This document shows, piece by piece, positions 25,515 to 33,166 of a stretch of 44,301 nucleotides of DNA. Under the pieces are notes generated by a model that saw nothing but the letters and a program-made list of their open reading frames with translations, made no database searches and was not told the origin of the DNA. The DNA lies in the NCBI GenBank assembly GCA_943787445.1, contig CALSML010000022.1, positions 1-44,301 on the forward strand. The letters are read 5' to 3'. This DNA comes from an uncultured Alphaproteobacteria bacterium (GTDB lineage Bacteria; Pseudomonadota; Alphaproteobacteria; UBA6615). The position numbers and the translations under genes were made by a program. Each line of letters begins with the position of its first letter. The first letter of the stretch is position 1.

Positions 25515-26375
25515 TCAAGTTGGCTTCCAGACTAGGCCCCAACGTTCGATTGTCCACTTTTCAAGCGGGACGAGTATCCAACGGTCGGTTGCCAGGAAAA
25601 TAATTGAAATCAGGATAACACCAAGGAAGACTTCCTCGGTTTTGAACTCCTGCGCAGAAACAAAAATCATGAATCCGAGGCCGCTATCGCCACCGATCAT
25701 CTCTGCGGCAATCAGCGCGCGCCAGCCAAATCCCATGGACATGCGAAGGCCGGTGATGATCGATGTCATGGCGCCGGGCAGGTAGACCTGCAGAATGGTG
25801 TCGATTTTCGAACCACCAAGCGTCTGGACACCCTGTACCAGAACCTTCGGGACAGCGCGTACGCCCATCATCGTGTTGAAGAACAGCAACCAGAAGATCG
25901 TGTTCAGCATGATGAACAGAGTTGTCTCCCAGCCCACGCCAAACCAGACAATGGCGAGGGGGATCCAGGCGATGCCTGAAACCGAATTCATGAAGACGCC
26001 AATCGGTTCCAGATAGGCCGAAAGCACGCGGTTCATGCCGGCCAGAATCCCGAAGCCAATGCCCAGTGGCACACCCACGACCATGGCGAGGATAACTCGC
26101 AGGATCGACGACGACACGTGATTGGTCAGCTGGCAGTCATTATGGCCTTCGATGGCCGCAAATACGCCAGGACAATCACTCTGCAGCCAGAATATGGCGC
26201 CCCAGACATCCGCGATCGGCGGAATTTCGACCGGCTCAAAAACCTCGAAAACCGAATTGAGATGCCAGAGAACAATCAATGCCACGAAGGGAATGGAGCC
26301 CAGCACAAACTTGCGCAGGCGCTGGCGCCCGAAACGGCGTTGGATTGCTACGGAAAACTCGTTGATGGCAGTCAT
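25515..26375 (-). CDS. ABC transporter permease, NitT/TauT type (second copy)
   Basis: A 286-aa inner-membrane permease of the TauC/SsuC/NrtB class with about six helices. The EAA loop that contacts the ATPase is at VQGVQTLGGSKIDTILQVYLPGAMTSIITGLRMSMGFGWRALIAAEM. The C-terminus RWILVPLEKWTIERWGLVWKP is nearly the same as that of the neighbouring permease, showing paralogy. It carries an extra periplasmic segment (WLQSDCPGVFAAIEGHNDCQLTNH) with two Cys that could form a disulfide. The start at 26375 overlaps the stop of the upstream permease by 4 nt. It probably forms a heterodimeric channel with the 26372..27187 product. Confidence 0.9.
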   Translation of the reverse strand: MTAINEFSVAIQRRFGRQRLRKFVLGSIPFVALIVLWHLNSVFEVFEPVEIPPIADVWGAIFWLQSDCPGVFAAIEGHNDCQLTNHVSSSILRVILAMVVGVPLGIGFGILAGMNRVLSAYLEPIGVFMNSVSGIAWIPLAIVWFGVGWETTLFIMLNTIFWLLFFNTMMGVRAVPKVLVQGVQTLGGSKIDTILQVYLPGAMTSIITGLRMSMGFGWRALIAAEMIGGDSGLGFMIFVSAQEFKTEEVFLGVILISIIFLATDRWILVPLEKWTIERWGLVWKPT

Positions 26376-27187
26376 CGTGTTACGAGCCCCCAGCGTTCGA
26401 TCGTGTCGGACTCAAGCGGTCGCAACAGGTAGTGATCCAGCATGATCCAGGTCAGTCCGATCAGCATCATGCCAAGAAGAATCTGAGCCGTGTTGTCGAG
26501 TTCCTGACCAGCAAAAATCATGTTGCCCAGGCCAGCCTGGCCAGCCAGCATTTCGCCCGCAATCACGGCGCGCCAGGCAAAGCCGATGGAGAGCCGTGAG
26601 CCGATTGCGACCGAGGGCATGGCACCCGGGAGCAAAACGTCTTTGACGATCTGGAAGCGGGATGCACCGAGCGTGCGCGCGGCGCTGATGTAGCGCATGG
26701 GCACCGAACGGACCCCGGACAGCACATTAAATGCGATCGGGAAAAAGCTCGTATAGAGGATCACGATCATGACAGTTGTATTGCTGTTGCCGAACCAGAT
26801 CACGATCACCGGGAAAATTGCGATGCCCGAGACGGATTGAAAGAAGTTCATGAGCGGATAGAACATGTCCGCGATGGTTCGGTTCAAACCGAGCATCAAC
26901 CCGAACGGAATTCCGAGCAAAATTCCCAGAATACTGCCGATCACAAGGCGGCTGAGCGTGTCTGTATAGAAACTGACCAACACACCTTTTTCAAGTAGGT
27001 CGACCGAAGAGAACAGCGTTGTGAGCGGTGAGGGCAGGTACCGATCGGGGCGGTCGATCGCGGCCGAAATGATCGACCAGAGGATCAGCACGCCGATCAG
27101 CAGTATGACCAGCTGGATCGCCCGGCTGTCCGTGATGGTCTTCCTGAGGGATTTGCGCCGGAAGGGCGCGCTATCACCCGTCGTCAT
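26372..27187 (-). CDS. ABC transporter permease, NitT/TauT type (first copy)
   Basis: A 271-aa permease with about six helices (IQLVILLIGVLILWSIIS, LVIGSILGILLGIPFGLMLG, IAIFPVIVIWFG and others). The EAA loop is ISAARTLGASRFQIVKDVLLPGAMPSVAIGSRLSIGFAWRAVIAGEM. The ATG at 27185-27187 lies within the end of the ATPase gene, a 14-nt overlap typical of coupled ABC operons; the longer open frame upstream is antisense-like. Its C-terminus (LLRPLESDTIERWGLVTR) resembles that of the next permease. Two different permease genes with one ATPase and one binding protein indicate a heterodimeric transmembrane domain. Confidence 0.9.
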   Translation of the reverse strand: MTTGDSAPFRRKSLRKTITDSRAIQLVILLIGVLILWSIISAAIDRPDRYLPSPLTTLFSSVDLLEKGVLVSFYTDTLSRLVIGSILGILLGIPFGLMLGLNRTIADMFYPLMNFFQSVSGIAIFPVIVIWFGNSNTTVMIVILYTSFFPIAFNVLSGVRSVPMRYISAARTLGASRFQIVKDVLLPGAMPSVAIGSRLSIGFAWRAVIAGEMLAGQAGLGNMIFAGQELDNTAQILLGMMLIGLTWIMLDHYLLRPLESDTIERWGLVTR

Positions 27188-27971
27188 CGCTTGTGACTTC
27201 GGATCTGACAAGTCGCAGGATGTTGTCGCGAGCTTCGGTGAACTTGGGATTGTTGACCATGTCCTTCCAAAGACGTTCTTCGCGCGGGATATCAATCGTC
27301 ACTTCGGTTTTGATATGTCCCGGCCGTCTGGAGAAGACAATACAGCGGTCGCCGAGGAAGGCTGCTTCCTCGACCGAGTGGGTGATGAACAGGATCGTCT
27401 TGCGCGTGGCCATCACGACGCGATTGAGCTCGTCCTGGAGTGTTATGCGGGTCTGGGCATCGACGGCCGCAAATGGCTCGTCCATGAGCATGATGACGGG
27501 ATCAGCGCAAAGCGTGCGGGCAACGGCCACACGCTGTTTCATGCCGCCTGACAACTCGTGGGGATAACGTTCCTCGAACCCGCTCAGCCCGACCAGATCG
27601 ATATATTCCTGAACTTTCTGTTCACGTTCGGCTTTCGGCACCTTCCGCAGTTCAAGTCCGTGACCGATGTTCTTGTTCACGGTTCGCCAGGGCAGGATCG
27701 CATGCTCCTGAAAGACCACGCCGCGATCGGGCCCCGGTCCCTTGATCTCGACACCATCAACCATGGCGCGCCCTTCACGATAAGGCAGCAGGCCGGCGAT
27801 AATGTTCAGAAAGGTGGTCTTGCCGCAGCCACTCGGGCCGACAATGGCGACAAATTCATTCTCGTAAATCTGGAGGTCGATATTATCGAGCGCATGGACT
27901 GACTCGCCTGTGTATTCGTCAGGATAATGGTGCGAGAGGCCCTGAACGATGAGTTTCGCTTCACCCGTCAT
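27174..27971 (-). CDS. ABC transporter ATP-binding protein, NitT/TauT type
   Basis: A 265-aa ATPase with all motifs: Walker A GPSGCGKTT (45-53), Q-loop VVFQEHAILPW, signature LSGGMKQRVAVART (140-153), Walker B VIMLMDEPFAAVD (159-171), and the switch His in LFITHSVEEA. The insertion-free form and the sequence around the signature match SsuB/TauB/NrtD. It energises import by the two following permeases. The start at 27971 lies 96 nt after the binding-protein gene stop; a strong hairpin sits in that gap and probably lowers expression relative to the binding protein. Confidence 0.94.
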   Translation of the reverse strand: MTGEAKLIVQGLSHHYPDEYTGESVHALDNIDLQIYENEFVAIVGPSGCGKTTFLNIIAGLLPYREGRAMVDGVEIKGPGPDRGVVFQEHAILPWRTVNKNIGHGLELRKVPKAEREQKVQEYIDLVGLSGFEERYPHELSGGMKQRVAVARTLCADPVIMLMDEPFAAVDAQTRITLQDELNRVVMATRKTILFITHSVEEAAFLGDRCIVFSRRPGHIKTEVTIDIPREERLWKDMVNNPKFTEARDNILRLVRSEVTSDDDG

Positions 27972-28005
27972 AACGTTTCCGGTCTGTTTAAGATTAAATT
28001 TGGGT

Positions 28006-28032
28006 CGGGCGCGGGATCATGTCCCGCGCCCG
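28006..28032 (-). terminator. Intra-operon hairpin between binding-protein and ATPase genes
   Basis: An 11-bp perfect stem CGGGCGCGGGA / TCCCGCGCCCG with a 5-nt loop, without a U tract on the minus strand. It lies in the 96-nt gap between the binding-protein stop and the ATPase start. It is likely a partial terminator or mRNA-stabilising structure that raises binding-protein yield. Confidence 0.65.
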
Positions 28033-28066
28033 CCACGTTCTCACGCGATTGAGCCGTGGGAGCTGC

Positions 28067-29083
28067 TTAGCTTCCGCTTTTCAGATCGGCAAACCATTCC
28101 GGATGACGCTTCACCGTCGAATCGATGAACTTGGAATCCAGATAGTCGGAAGCCGGGAAAGGCTTCTTCATCTTCTTCTGAGAGATCAGACGCTTGACCG
28201 AGCCTTCGAAGGCCTTGGCCGTGTTTTCGCCGATCCGGGGATCGTACTGCCAGAAGTCGAGGCCCGCGCGGATCTCTTCTTTCGAGTTGTTGACGAAACG
28301 TGACGCAATTTCGACCACTTCGTCATTGTTTGCCGGGTCACGCACATAAGCTGCAGCCTGAGCAATGGCGTCAACGAAAGCCTGAGTTGCCTTTTCGTCC
28401 TTGTAGACCCGCTCAGGGTTGCCGTGCAGATAGGCACAGAAGCAAACCAGATCACCGCCGCGCTTCACGAGTTTCGAGCCGCTGACCTTGTTCATGGTCT
28501 GGGTCACGAAGGGCTCCCAAGCAGCAATTGCATCGACGCCACCCGTATCGAGGACCGAGACGAGTCCCGGCGGGCGTGTGTTGACGCGATCAATGTCGTT
28601 TGCGGTCAGGCCTGCTTCCTTAAGGGCTTCTAGCAGCCAGAGGTCACCGGTGGAGCCGAAGGTCACACCAACTTTTTTGCCTTTGAGATCGGCCACCGAG
28701 TTGATGCCGGACGAACCGGACGCCACGAGGGCAACAACGGCATCAGCCGTGGGCTTTTCGTAGGCGGCACCGACATAACCAACGATACCGCGTACATCCA
28801 GACCGCGTTCAAGAGCAGCGGGCAGGTTGGTGAACGCCGCCGGGGCGAAATCAAATTCACCGGCGCGAAGGCCCTTGGAAAGTTCCGAGCCCGTGTTGCG
28901 GATTTCGACTTTGACGTCCACGCCGTTCTTGGCGAAGAAGCCCTTTTCCTGGGCTACGAAAACGGCAAGGCCGCCGGGGTTACCGGCAGCGCCGACAACA
29001 AGATCCTGGGCACTTGCGGTATTGCTGAGTGCAACAAACGGCAACGCAGCGGCTGCCAATGCGAGATATTTCAATGACTTCAT
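28067..29083 (-). CDS. ABC substrate-binding protein, NitT/TauT (NMT1-like) family
   Basis: A 338-aa periplasmic binding protein. The signal peptide is MKSLKYLALAAAALPFVALSNTASA, followed by QDLVVGAAGNPGGLAVFVAQEKGFFAKNGVDVKV, the typical first lobe of NMT1/THI5- and SsuA-like proteins. Later landmarks are GLRAGEFDFAPAAFTNLPAALERG, LKGKKVGVTFGSTGDLWLLEALKEAGL and VDAIAAWEPFVTQTM, which line the ligand cleft. The ATG at 29081-29083 has AAGGGAGGA upstream, better than the TTG 33 nt earlier. Ligands in the family range over sulfonates, nitrate, thiamine precursors, aromatic acids and others; the motif DLVCFCAYLHGNPE with two Cys is unusual. First gene of the importer operon. Confidence 0.92.
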   Translation of the reverse strand: MKSLKYLALAAAALPFVALSNTASAQDLVVGAAGNPGGLAVFVAQEKGFFAKNGVDVKVEIRNTGSELSKGLRAGEFDFAPAAFTNLPAALERGLDVRGIVGYVGAAYEKPTADAVVALVASGSSGINSVADLKGKKVGVTFGSTGDLWLLEALKEAGLTANDIDRVNTRPPGLVSVLDTGGVDAIAAWEPFVTQTMNKVSGSKLVKRGGDLVCFCAYLHGNPERVYKDEKATQAFVDAIAQAAAYVRDPANNDEVVEIASRFVNNSKEEIRAGLDFWQYDPRIGENTAKAFEGSVKRLISQKKMKKPFPASDYLDSKFIDSTVKRHPEWFADLKSGS

Positions 29084-29123
29084 TTTATGTCCTCCCTTGG
29101 ACGTGGTCTTCAACAAGACTCTG

Positions 29124-29135
29124 TTTGTATACGAA
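29124..29135. promoter_or_regulatory. Palindromic operator candidate TTTGTATACGAA
   Basis: A near-perfect inverted repeat (TTYGTATACRAA form) whose centre is 46 nt upstream of the binding-protein start codon. Its size and position fit an operator for a dimeric regulator of the GntR type. The regulator gene is not in the window. Confidence 0.35.
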
Positions 29136-29412
29136 CTATCACGCGTTTAAACCGGCAATTGCAAGGCGTTCAATGTCCGGCCTGCGAAACCTTGCCTGAT
29201 TTAGTGGGGATGCCGAATCACTTGGATGTGATGGTTGAGGACCATCGGAGCCTAGCAGAGCCCATAACCTTTTTGTTTAACAATGTCTTATGTGGTCCCC
29301 CCAAGTGACGAGGGGGATAAGCCAAATCCTGCAAAACATGGCGGCAGGCATGCCGCAGGGCTCCACGGCACGACACTGGTGTGTCCCGTGTATCAATCCG
29401 GTAGTTCTGTGG

Positions 29413-29443
29413 GGCGTGACGTCGTGGTCGACGACGTCACGCC
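29413..29443 (-). terminator. 13-bp hairpin after the molybdopterin-hydroxylase gene
   Basis: A perfect stem GGCGTGACGTCGT / ACGACGTCACGCC with loop GGTCG, 20 nt after the stop codon. There is no U tract on the transcribed strand, so it may be a Rho-assisted or 3'-stabilising structure rather than a classical terminator. The stem holds GTGACGTC-type repeats that could also bind a protein. Confidence 0.55.
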
Positions 29444-29463
29444 GGATATTGGAAGCGGACTGC

Positions 29464-31779
29464 TCAGGTGGTGTCGTTGATTGCGTTCCAGACCCGGAGC
29501 GGGGTCACAGGCGTATCGATCTGCCGGACGCCCAGCGGGGCAAGAGCATCGAGGATCGCGTTCACGATCGCCGGCGTTCCCGCCACGGTGCCGCCTTCGC
29601 CCACACCTTTGGCACCAAGCGGGTTCGACTTGCTGCGAACCGGACTGAAATCGACTTTGATTTCCGGCATCGTGTCGGCCCGCGGCATGCCGTAATCCAT
29701 GAAGGACCCGGCGAGGAGCTGTCCACTGTCGCGGTCATAGGCCACATCTTCCAGCAGAGCCTGACCAACACCCTGAACAACGCCACCATGAATCTGTGCC
29801 TGTGCCAGCAGGGGGTTGATCACGGTTCCGATGTCATCGACCACGTTGTACCGGTCAATGCGGGTCTCGCCGGTTTCGGGGTCAATCTCGACCTCGGCGA
29901 TATGGCAGCCATTTGGAAAGCTGGGGACCTCGGCTGCAAACGCGCCGACACCCTGCAATCCAACGCCGAGTTCTTCACTGGGCAGGTGAACGGGCATGAA
30001 TGACATCTGTGCCACCTGGGTGAGGGGCATTTCCTTGTCGGTGCCCGCGACGACGAACTTGCCTTCGGCAAACTCGATATCGGCGGCATCAGCTTCCATG
30101 AAATGGGCAGCAAATTTCTTGCCCTTTTCGATGACATCATTGGCGGCGGCTTGCAGGGCGCTGCCGCCAACCATCATTGAGCGGGACGCATAGGTTCCGC
30201 GGCCAATGGCGACTTCATCCGTATCGGCCTGTGACAGGCGGATGCTTTCGAAGGGCACACCCAGCCAGTCGGAGACCATCTGGGAGAAACTGGTCTCGTG
30301 ACCCTGCCCGTGGGACAGCACACCGGAGATCACGGTGACCGTGCCGCTGGGATCAAAGCGGATTTCCATGCGCTCGTTGAAGATGCCGGTGTTGTCCACG
30401 TAGTAGACGATGCCGCGGCCCCGCACGAGGCCTTTGGCTGTGGTTTCGGCCAGTCGGGCGTCGTAGCCATCCCAGTCCGACATGGCCTGACATTTTTCGA
30501 GGGCGGTGACGTAGTCGCCCGTGTCATAGACCCAGCCCGTGTGGTTTTCGTATGGCATCTCTGCAGGCTGGATCAAATTGATCTTGCGGAGTTCGGCCTT
30601 GTCGATGCCCGTTTCCTGCGCGGCCAGGTCCACCAGTCGTTCCATGATGTAAACGGCTTCAGGTCGACCGGCGCCGCGATAGGGGACCGTCGGAGAGGTG
30701 TTGGTGAAGACGGCCTTGTTGACCACGTCAACTGCGGGAATGTTGTAGACGGTCGTTCCCAGTTTGACGGCGAACAGCACGGGGATCGCTCCTGCACCCT
30801 CGATATAGGCCCCCACATTGTGCAGGCCATGCCAGCGCAGGGCGAGAAACTTGCCGTTTTCATCAAGTGCGAGTTCGGCATCAACAGTCTGATCGCGTCC
30901 GTGATCATCCCCCATCAATGATTCACTGCGGGTCGCGATCCATTTCACCGGGCGCTCGATGCGCTTGCAGGCCCAGGCGACAATGGCCTCTTCGGGATAG
31001 ACGTGACCCTTCATGCCAAATCCACCGCCAACATCCTTGGCGACCACGCGGATCATGCTTTCGGGAACGTTCAGGTTCTGTGCGGCCAGTCCCTGACGGA
31101 TGCCGTGCACATTCTGGGTGCTTGTATAGAAAGTGAGGCGACCGTTACTGGTGTCGAATACACCCAGACAACCGCGTGGCTCCATGGTCACTGCATCGAG
31201 ACGGTTGTTGTGGAGATGCAGCCGCGTGACATGGTGAGCGCGGGCGATAGCGGCTTCCGCGTCATCTCCGTTGCCCAGACGCAGGGTGAAGCTGGTGTTG
31301 TTGGCCGCTTCGTCATAGACCAGCGGCGCGCCGTCTTTCACGGCATCTTCCGCCATCACGACAGCTGGCAGGCTGTCATAGTCGATGCTGATTAGATCAG
31401 CTGCGTCCCGTGCCTGAGCCTCGGTTTCGGCGATCACAACCGCCACCCGCTCGCCAACGAAACGGACACGATCAATCGCAAGAGGCATATGCATGGTGCG
31501 GTGTCCGGGAGGCCCACCCATATCCTCAGGCATGACACCACCGGTCGGGCCCATGCCGTCGCCGGCGTAATCCGCACCCGTCAGGACCGCAACAACGCCG
31601 ACATCGGCTTCGGCTTCGGAGGTGTCGATGGACCTGATGTCTGCATGAGCGTGAGGGGAATAGACGAAGACCGCATAGGTCTGGCGCGGGAGCACTAGAT
31701 CGGAAACATACCGGCCTCGCCCGGTCAGAAACTTGGGGTCTTCTTTTCGTTTTACGGATTGTCCGATGCCAAACTGCAT
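29464..31779 (-). CDS. Molybdopterin-binding hydroxylase large subunit (xanthine dehydrogenase/CoxL-like, form II)
   Basis: A 771-aa Mo-hydroxylase large subunit. The N-terminal domain has GIGQSVKRKEDPKFLTGRGRY and VRFVGERVAVVIAET. The cofactor region holds KDVGGGFGMKGHVYPEE, and the active-site loop is TVPYRGAGRPEAVYIME, i.e. the 'form II' PYRGAGR rather than the AYxCSFR loop of genuine CO dehydrogenase. It also has GVLSHGQGHETSFSQM and the catalytic Glu in GAKGVGEGGTVAGTPAIVNAI. It hydroxylates a carbon next to N or a carbonyl in an aromatic or aldehyde substrate. The small [2Fe-2S] and FAD subunits needed for electron transfer are absent from the window. The start at 31779 is behind GGAGAGG. 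It is the last gene of the MFS-ankyrin-SnoaL group. Confidence 0.92.
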   Translation of the reverse strand: MQFGIGQSVKRKEDPKFLTGRGRYVSDLVLPRQTYAVFVYSPHAHADIRSIDTSEAEADVGVVAVLTGADYAGDGMGPTGGVMPEDMGGPPGHRTMHMPLAIDRVRFVGERVAVVIAETEAQARDAADLISIDYDSLPAVVMAEDAVKDGAPLVYDEAANNTSFTLRLGNGDDAEAAIARAHHVTRLHLHNNRLDAVTMEPRGCLGVFDTSNGRLTFYTSTQNVHGIRQGLAAQNLNVPESMIRVVAKDVGGGFGMKGHVYPEEAIVAWACKRIERPVKWIATRSESLMGDDHGRDQTVDAELALDENGKFLALRWHGLHNVGAYIEGAGAIPVLFAVKLGTTVYNIPAVDVVNKAVFTNTSPTVPYRGAGRPEAVYIMERLVDLAAQETGIDKAELRKINLIQPAEMPYENHTGWVYDTGDYVTALEKCQAMSDWDGYDARLAETTAKGLVRGRGIVYYVDNTGIFNERMEIRFDPSGTVTVISGVLSHGQGHETSFSQMVSDWLGVPFESIRLSQADTDEVAIGRGTYASRSMMVGGSALQAAANDVIEKGKKFAAHFMEADAADIEFAEGKFVVAGTDKEMPLTQVAQMSFMPVHLPSEELGVGLQGVGAFAAEVPSFPNGCHIAEVEIDPETGETRIDRYNVVDDIGTVINPLLAQAQIHGGVVQGVGQALLEDVAYDRDSGQLLAGSFMDYGMPRADTMPEIKVDFSPVRSKSNPLGAKGVGEGGTVAGTPAIVNAILDALAPLGVRQIDTPVTPLRVWNAINDTT

Positions 31780-31826
31780 GATCTTGCCTCTCCTAGAAAT
31801 AACGTCGACAGACTATCGCGCTCCGT

Positions 31827-32432
31827 TCAGAAGGGCGAGTCCGCTCCTTCAAGCCATGCCTGGCCGCGGGCATAGAGTGCCTCCACTTCGGGGCCACGGA
31901 CACCTGGCATATCCCGTTTTACGTCGTAGCCAACATTGGTCTGCAAATAGGCCAGATGACGGTAGCCCTCGGGGAACTGCGCAAGCTGACTGGCATCCAG
32001 TTCCAGTTTTGCGGCCGGATCCACCGGGTCCATGCGGTCTTTTTCGTAGATTGGCTGGCGCAGAACCAGGCCCCAGCGGCCCTTCCTGCGTTCGAAGAAG
32101 TCGTAGAACCGCCCGGTGCAGACCACATCGACTTCGACATCATGGCAGTGCGCGCGCTGGGCAATCTGCATCTTGGTCTGGGAAATGGCCCGATCACCAG
32201 CAAGGTCGATAGAGTTTGCGCCCAGAAAATGGACGACCTTGAGACCGTTCTCCCAGCCTTTCTTGCTCATCGCAATGAACTCGTCGGCTGTGCCCTGAGT
32301 CCAGGTCGCCTGCATGACGCCGTCGTCATGCCAGACCGTACGAAACCGCTCCCACATGCCGGCGTCACGCCAGACGACCCAGTTTTCCACCAGATCCCGG
32401 ATCGTGAGTCGGTCTTCGCGTTCGTTGGTCAT
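31827..32432 (-). CDS. SnoaL-like/NTF2-fold protein
   Basis: A 201-aa protein. The first ~140 residues form an NTF2-like cone: LTIRDLVENWVVWRDAGMWERFRTVWHDDGVMQATWTQGTADEFIAMSK, then ISQTKMQIAQRAHCHDVEVDVVCTGRFYDFFERRKGRWGLVLRQPIYEKDRMDPV. This is the pattern of SnoaL_4/small-subunit dioxygenase-like proteins. The ~60-residue tail (YRHLAYLQTNVGYDVKRDMPGV...) is typical of a subgroup found with hydroxylases. The ATG at 32432 has CTGGAGAAACTGAC upstream. It sits 47 nt before the Mo-hydroxylase and 26 nt after the ankyrin gene, so it may act on the same substrate as isomerase, dehydratase or hydrolase. This role is inferred. Confidence 0.82.
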   Translation of the reverse strand: MTNEREDRLTIRDLVENWVVWRDAGMWERFRTVWHDDGVMQATWTQGTADEFIAMSKKGWENGLKVVHFLGANSIDLAGDRAISQTKMQIAQRAHCHDVEVDVVCTGRFYDFFERRKGRWGLVLRQPIYEKDRMDPVDPAAKLELDASQLAQFPEGYRHLAYLQTNVGYDVKRDMPGVRGPEVEALYARGQAWLEGADSPF

Positions 32433-32458
32433 GTCAGTTTCTCCAGATACATGTGCCG

Positions 32459-33166
32459 TCAGGGCTTTGCCCCATGGGCTTCGAGAATTTCGAAGATGTC
32501 CCGATAGCCACGCTGCCGGGCGAGCGTCAGGGGACGAATGCCGTTCCCGTCCGGGATGTTGAGGTCCGCGCCAGCCGCGACGAGCGCGCGTACGGTTTCG
32601 GTGTGTCGCAAGCCACCATCGCTGAGTACGATCGCTTCAATCAGGGCGGTCCAGTTGAGATTGTTGACATGGTCCAGGGGGGCGCCGCTTATGATCAGGG
32701 TTTTGACCACCTCGCCATGACCCAGATGAGCTGCTGCGATCAGCGCCGTGCCGTCATAGCGCCTTGTGATCAGGGTCGGGTCTCCGCCGCCGGCCACGGC
32801 AATCCGGATCATTTCCGGATCATCGGCGACCGCTGCGATGGTGATTACATCGTAGCGGTCGTTGTCGAAAGAATTGATGTCGGCACCATTGCGACACAGG
32901 GCACGCACCGCGTCGTATTCGCGCAAATTCGCAGCGACCATCAGTGGTGTCCGGCCACGGCCATCGCGCATGTTGAGATCGGCGCCTGCGGCGGCCAGTT
33001 TGTCGATTGTCGCAACATCTCCGGATGCCGCAGCTTCGAGCAGGCCCTGATAGGTTTCGATCGTCACCTGACTTGGCGGCACCTGTGCGCTGACGGGTAT
33101 GGGCAATACGAGTGGGGTGGCGAGGAGCATGCTTGTGACGGACAATATGTGCAGTGATCGGGTTAT
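32459..33166 (-). CDS. Exported ankyrin-repeat protein, possible ATA start
   Basis: About 235 aa: a signal peptide (TRSLHILSVTSMLLATPLVLPIPVSA) followed by five or so ankyrin repeats (GLLEAAASGDVATIDKLAAAGADLNMRDGRGRTPLMVAAN and others to the C-terminus). It is probably periplasmic and serves protein-protein contacts. There is no ATG, GTG or TTG before the signal peptide. An ATA at 33164-33166 sits 7 nt after CGGGAGG and overlaps the MFS stop (TCATAACC). A G instead of A would create the common ATGA stop/start overlap. Either a rare ATA start or a G-to-A change is implied; otherwise translation starts at an ATG inside the signal peptide. Confidence 0.75.
   Translation of the reverse strand: MTRSLHILSVTSMLLATPLVLPIPVSAQVPPSQVTIETYQGLLEAAASGDVATIDKLAAAGADLNMRDGRGRTPLMVAANLREYDAVRALCRNGADINSFDNDRYDVITIAAVADDPEMIRIAVAGGGDPTLITRRYDGTALIAAAHLGHGEVVKTLIISGAPLDHVNNLNWTALIEAIVLSDGGLRHTETVRALVAAGADLNIPDGNGIRPLTLARQRGYRDIFEILEAHGAKP

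Larger units (their letters stand above)
29084..29463. other. 380-nt intergenic region upstream of the importer operon
   Basis: No gene is seen on either strand. It holds the 12-bp palindrome TTTGTATACGAA near the binding-protein start, a GCGGCA-GGCA-TGCCGC inverted repeat (29341-29356), and the 13-bp hairpin at 29413-29443 that belongs to the 3' end of the molybdopterin-hydroxylase gene. The importer promoter must lie here; no textbook -35/-10 pair is obvious. Confidence 0.6.

Noticed and set aside
29341..29356. GCGGCA-GGCA-TGCCGC inverted repeat as a terminator
   Set aside because: Only a 6-bp stem, no U tract, in the middle of an empty spacer; could easily be chance in G+C-rich DNA.
29464..31779. 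Aerobic CO dehydrogenase large subunit (coxL)
   Set aside because: The active-site loop is PYRGAGR (form II type), not AYxCSFR, and coxS/coxM are absent, so CO oxidation is not supported.
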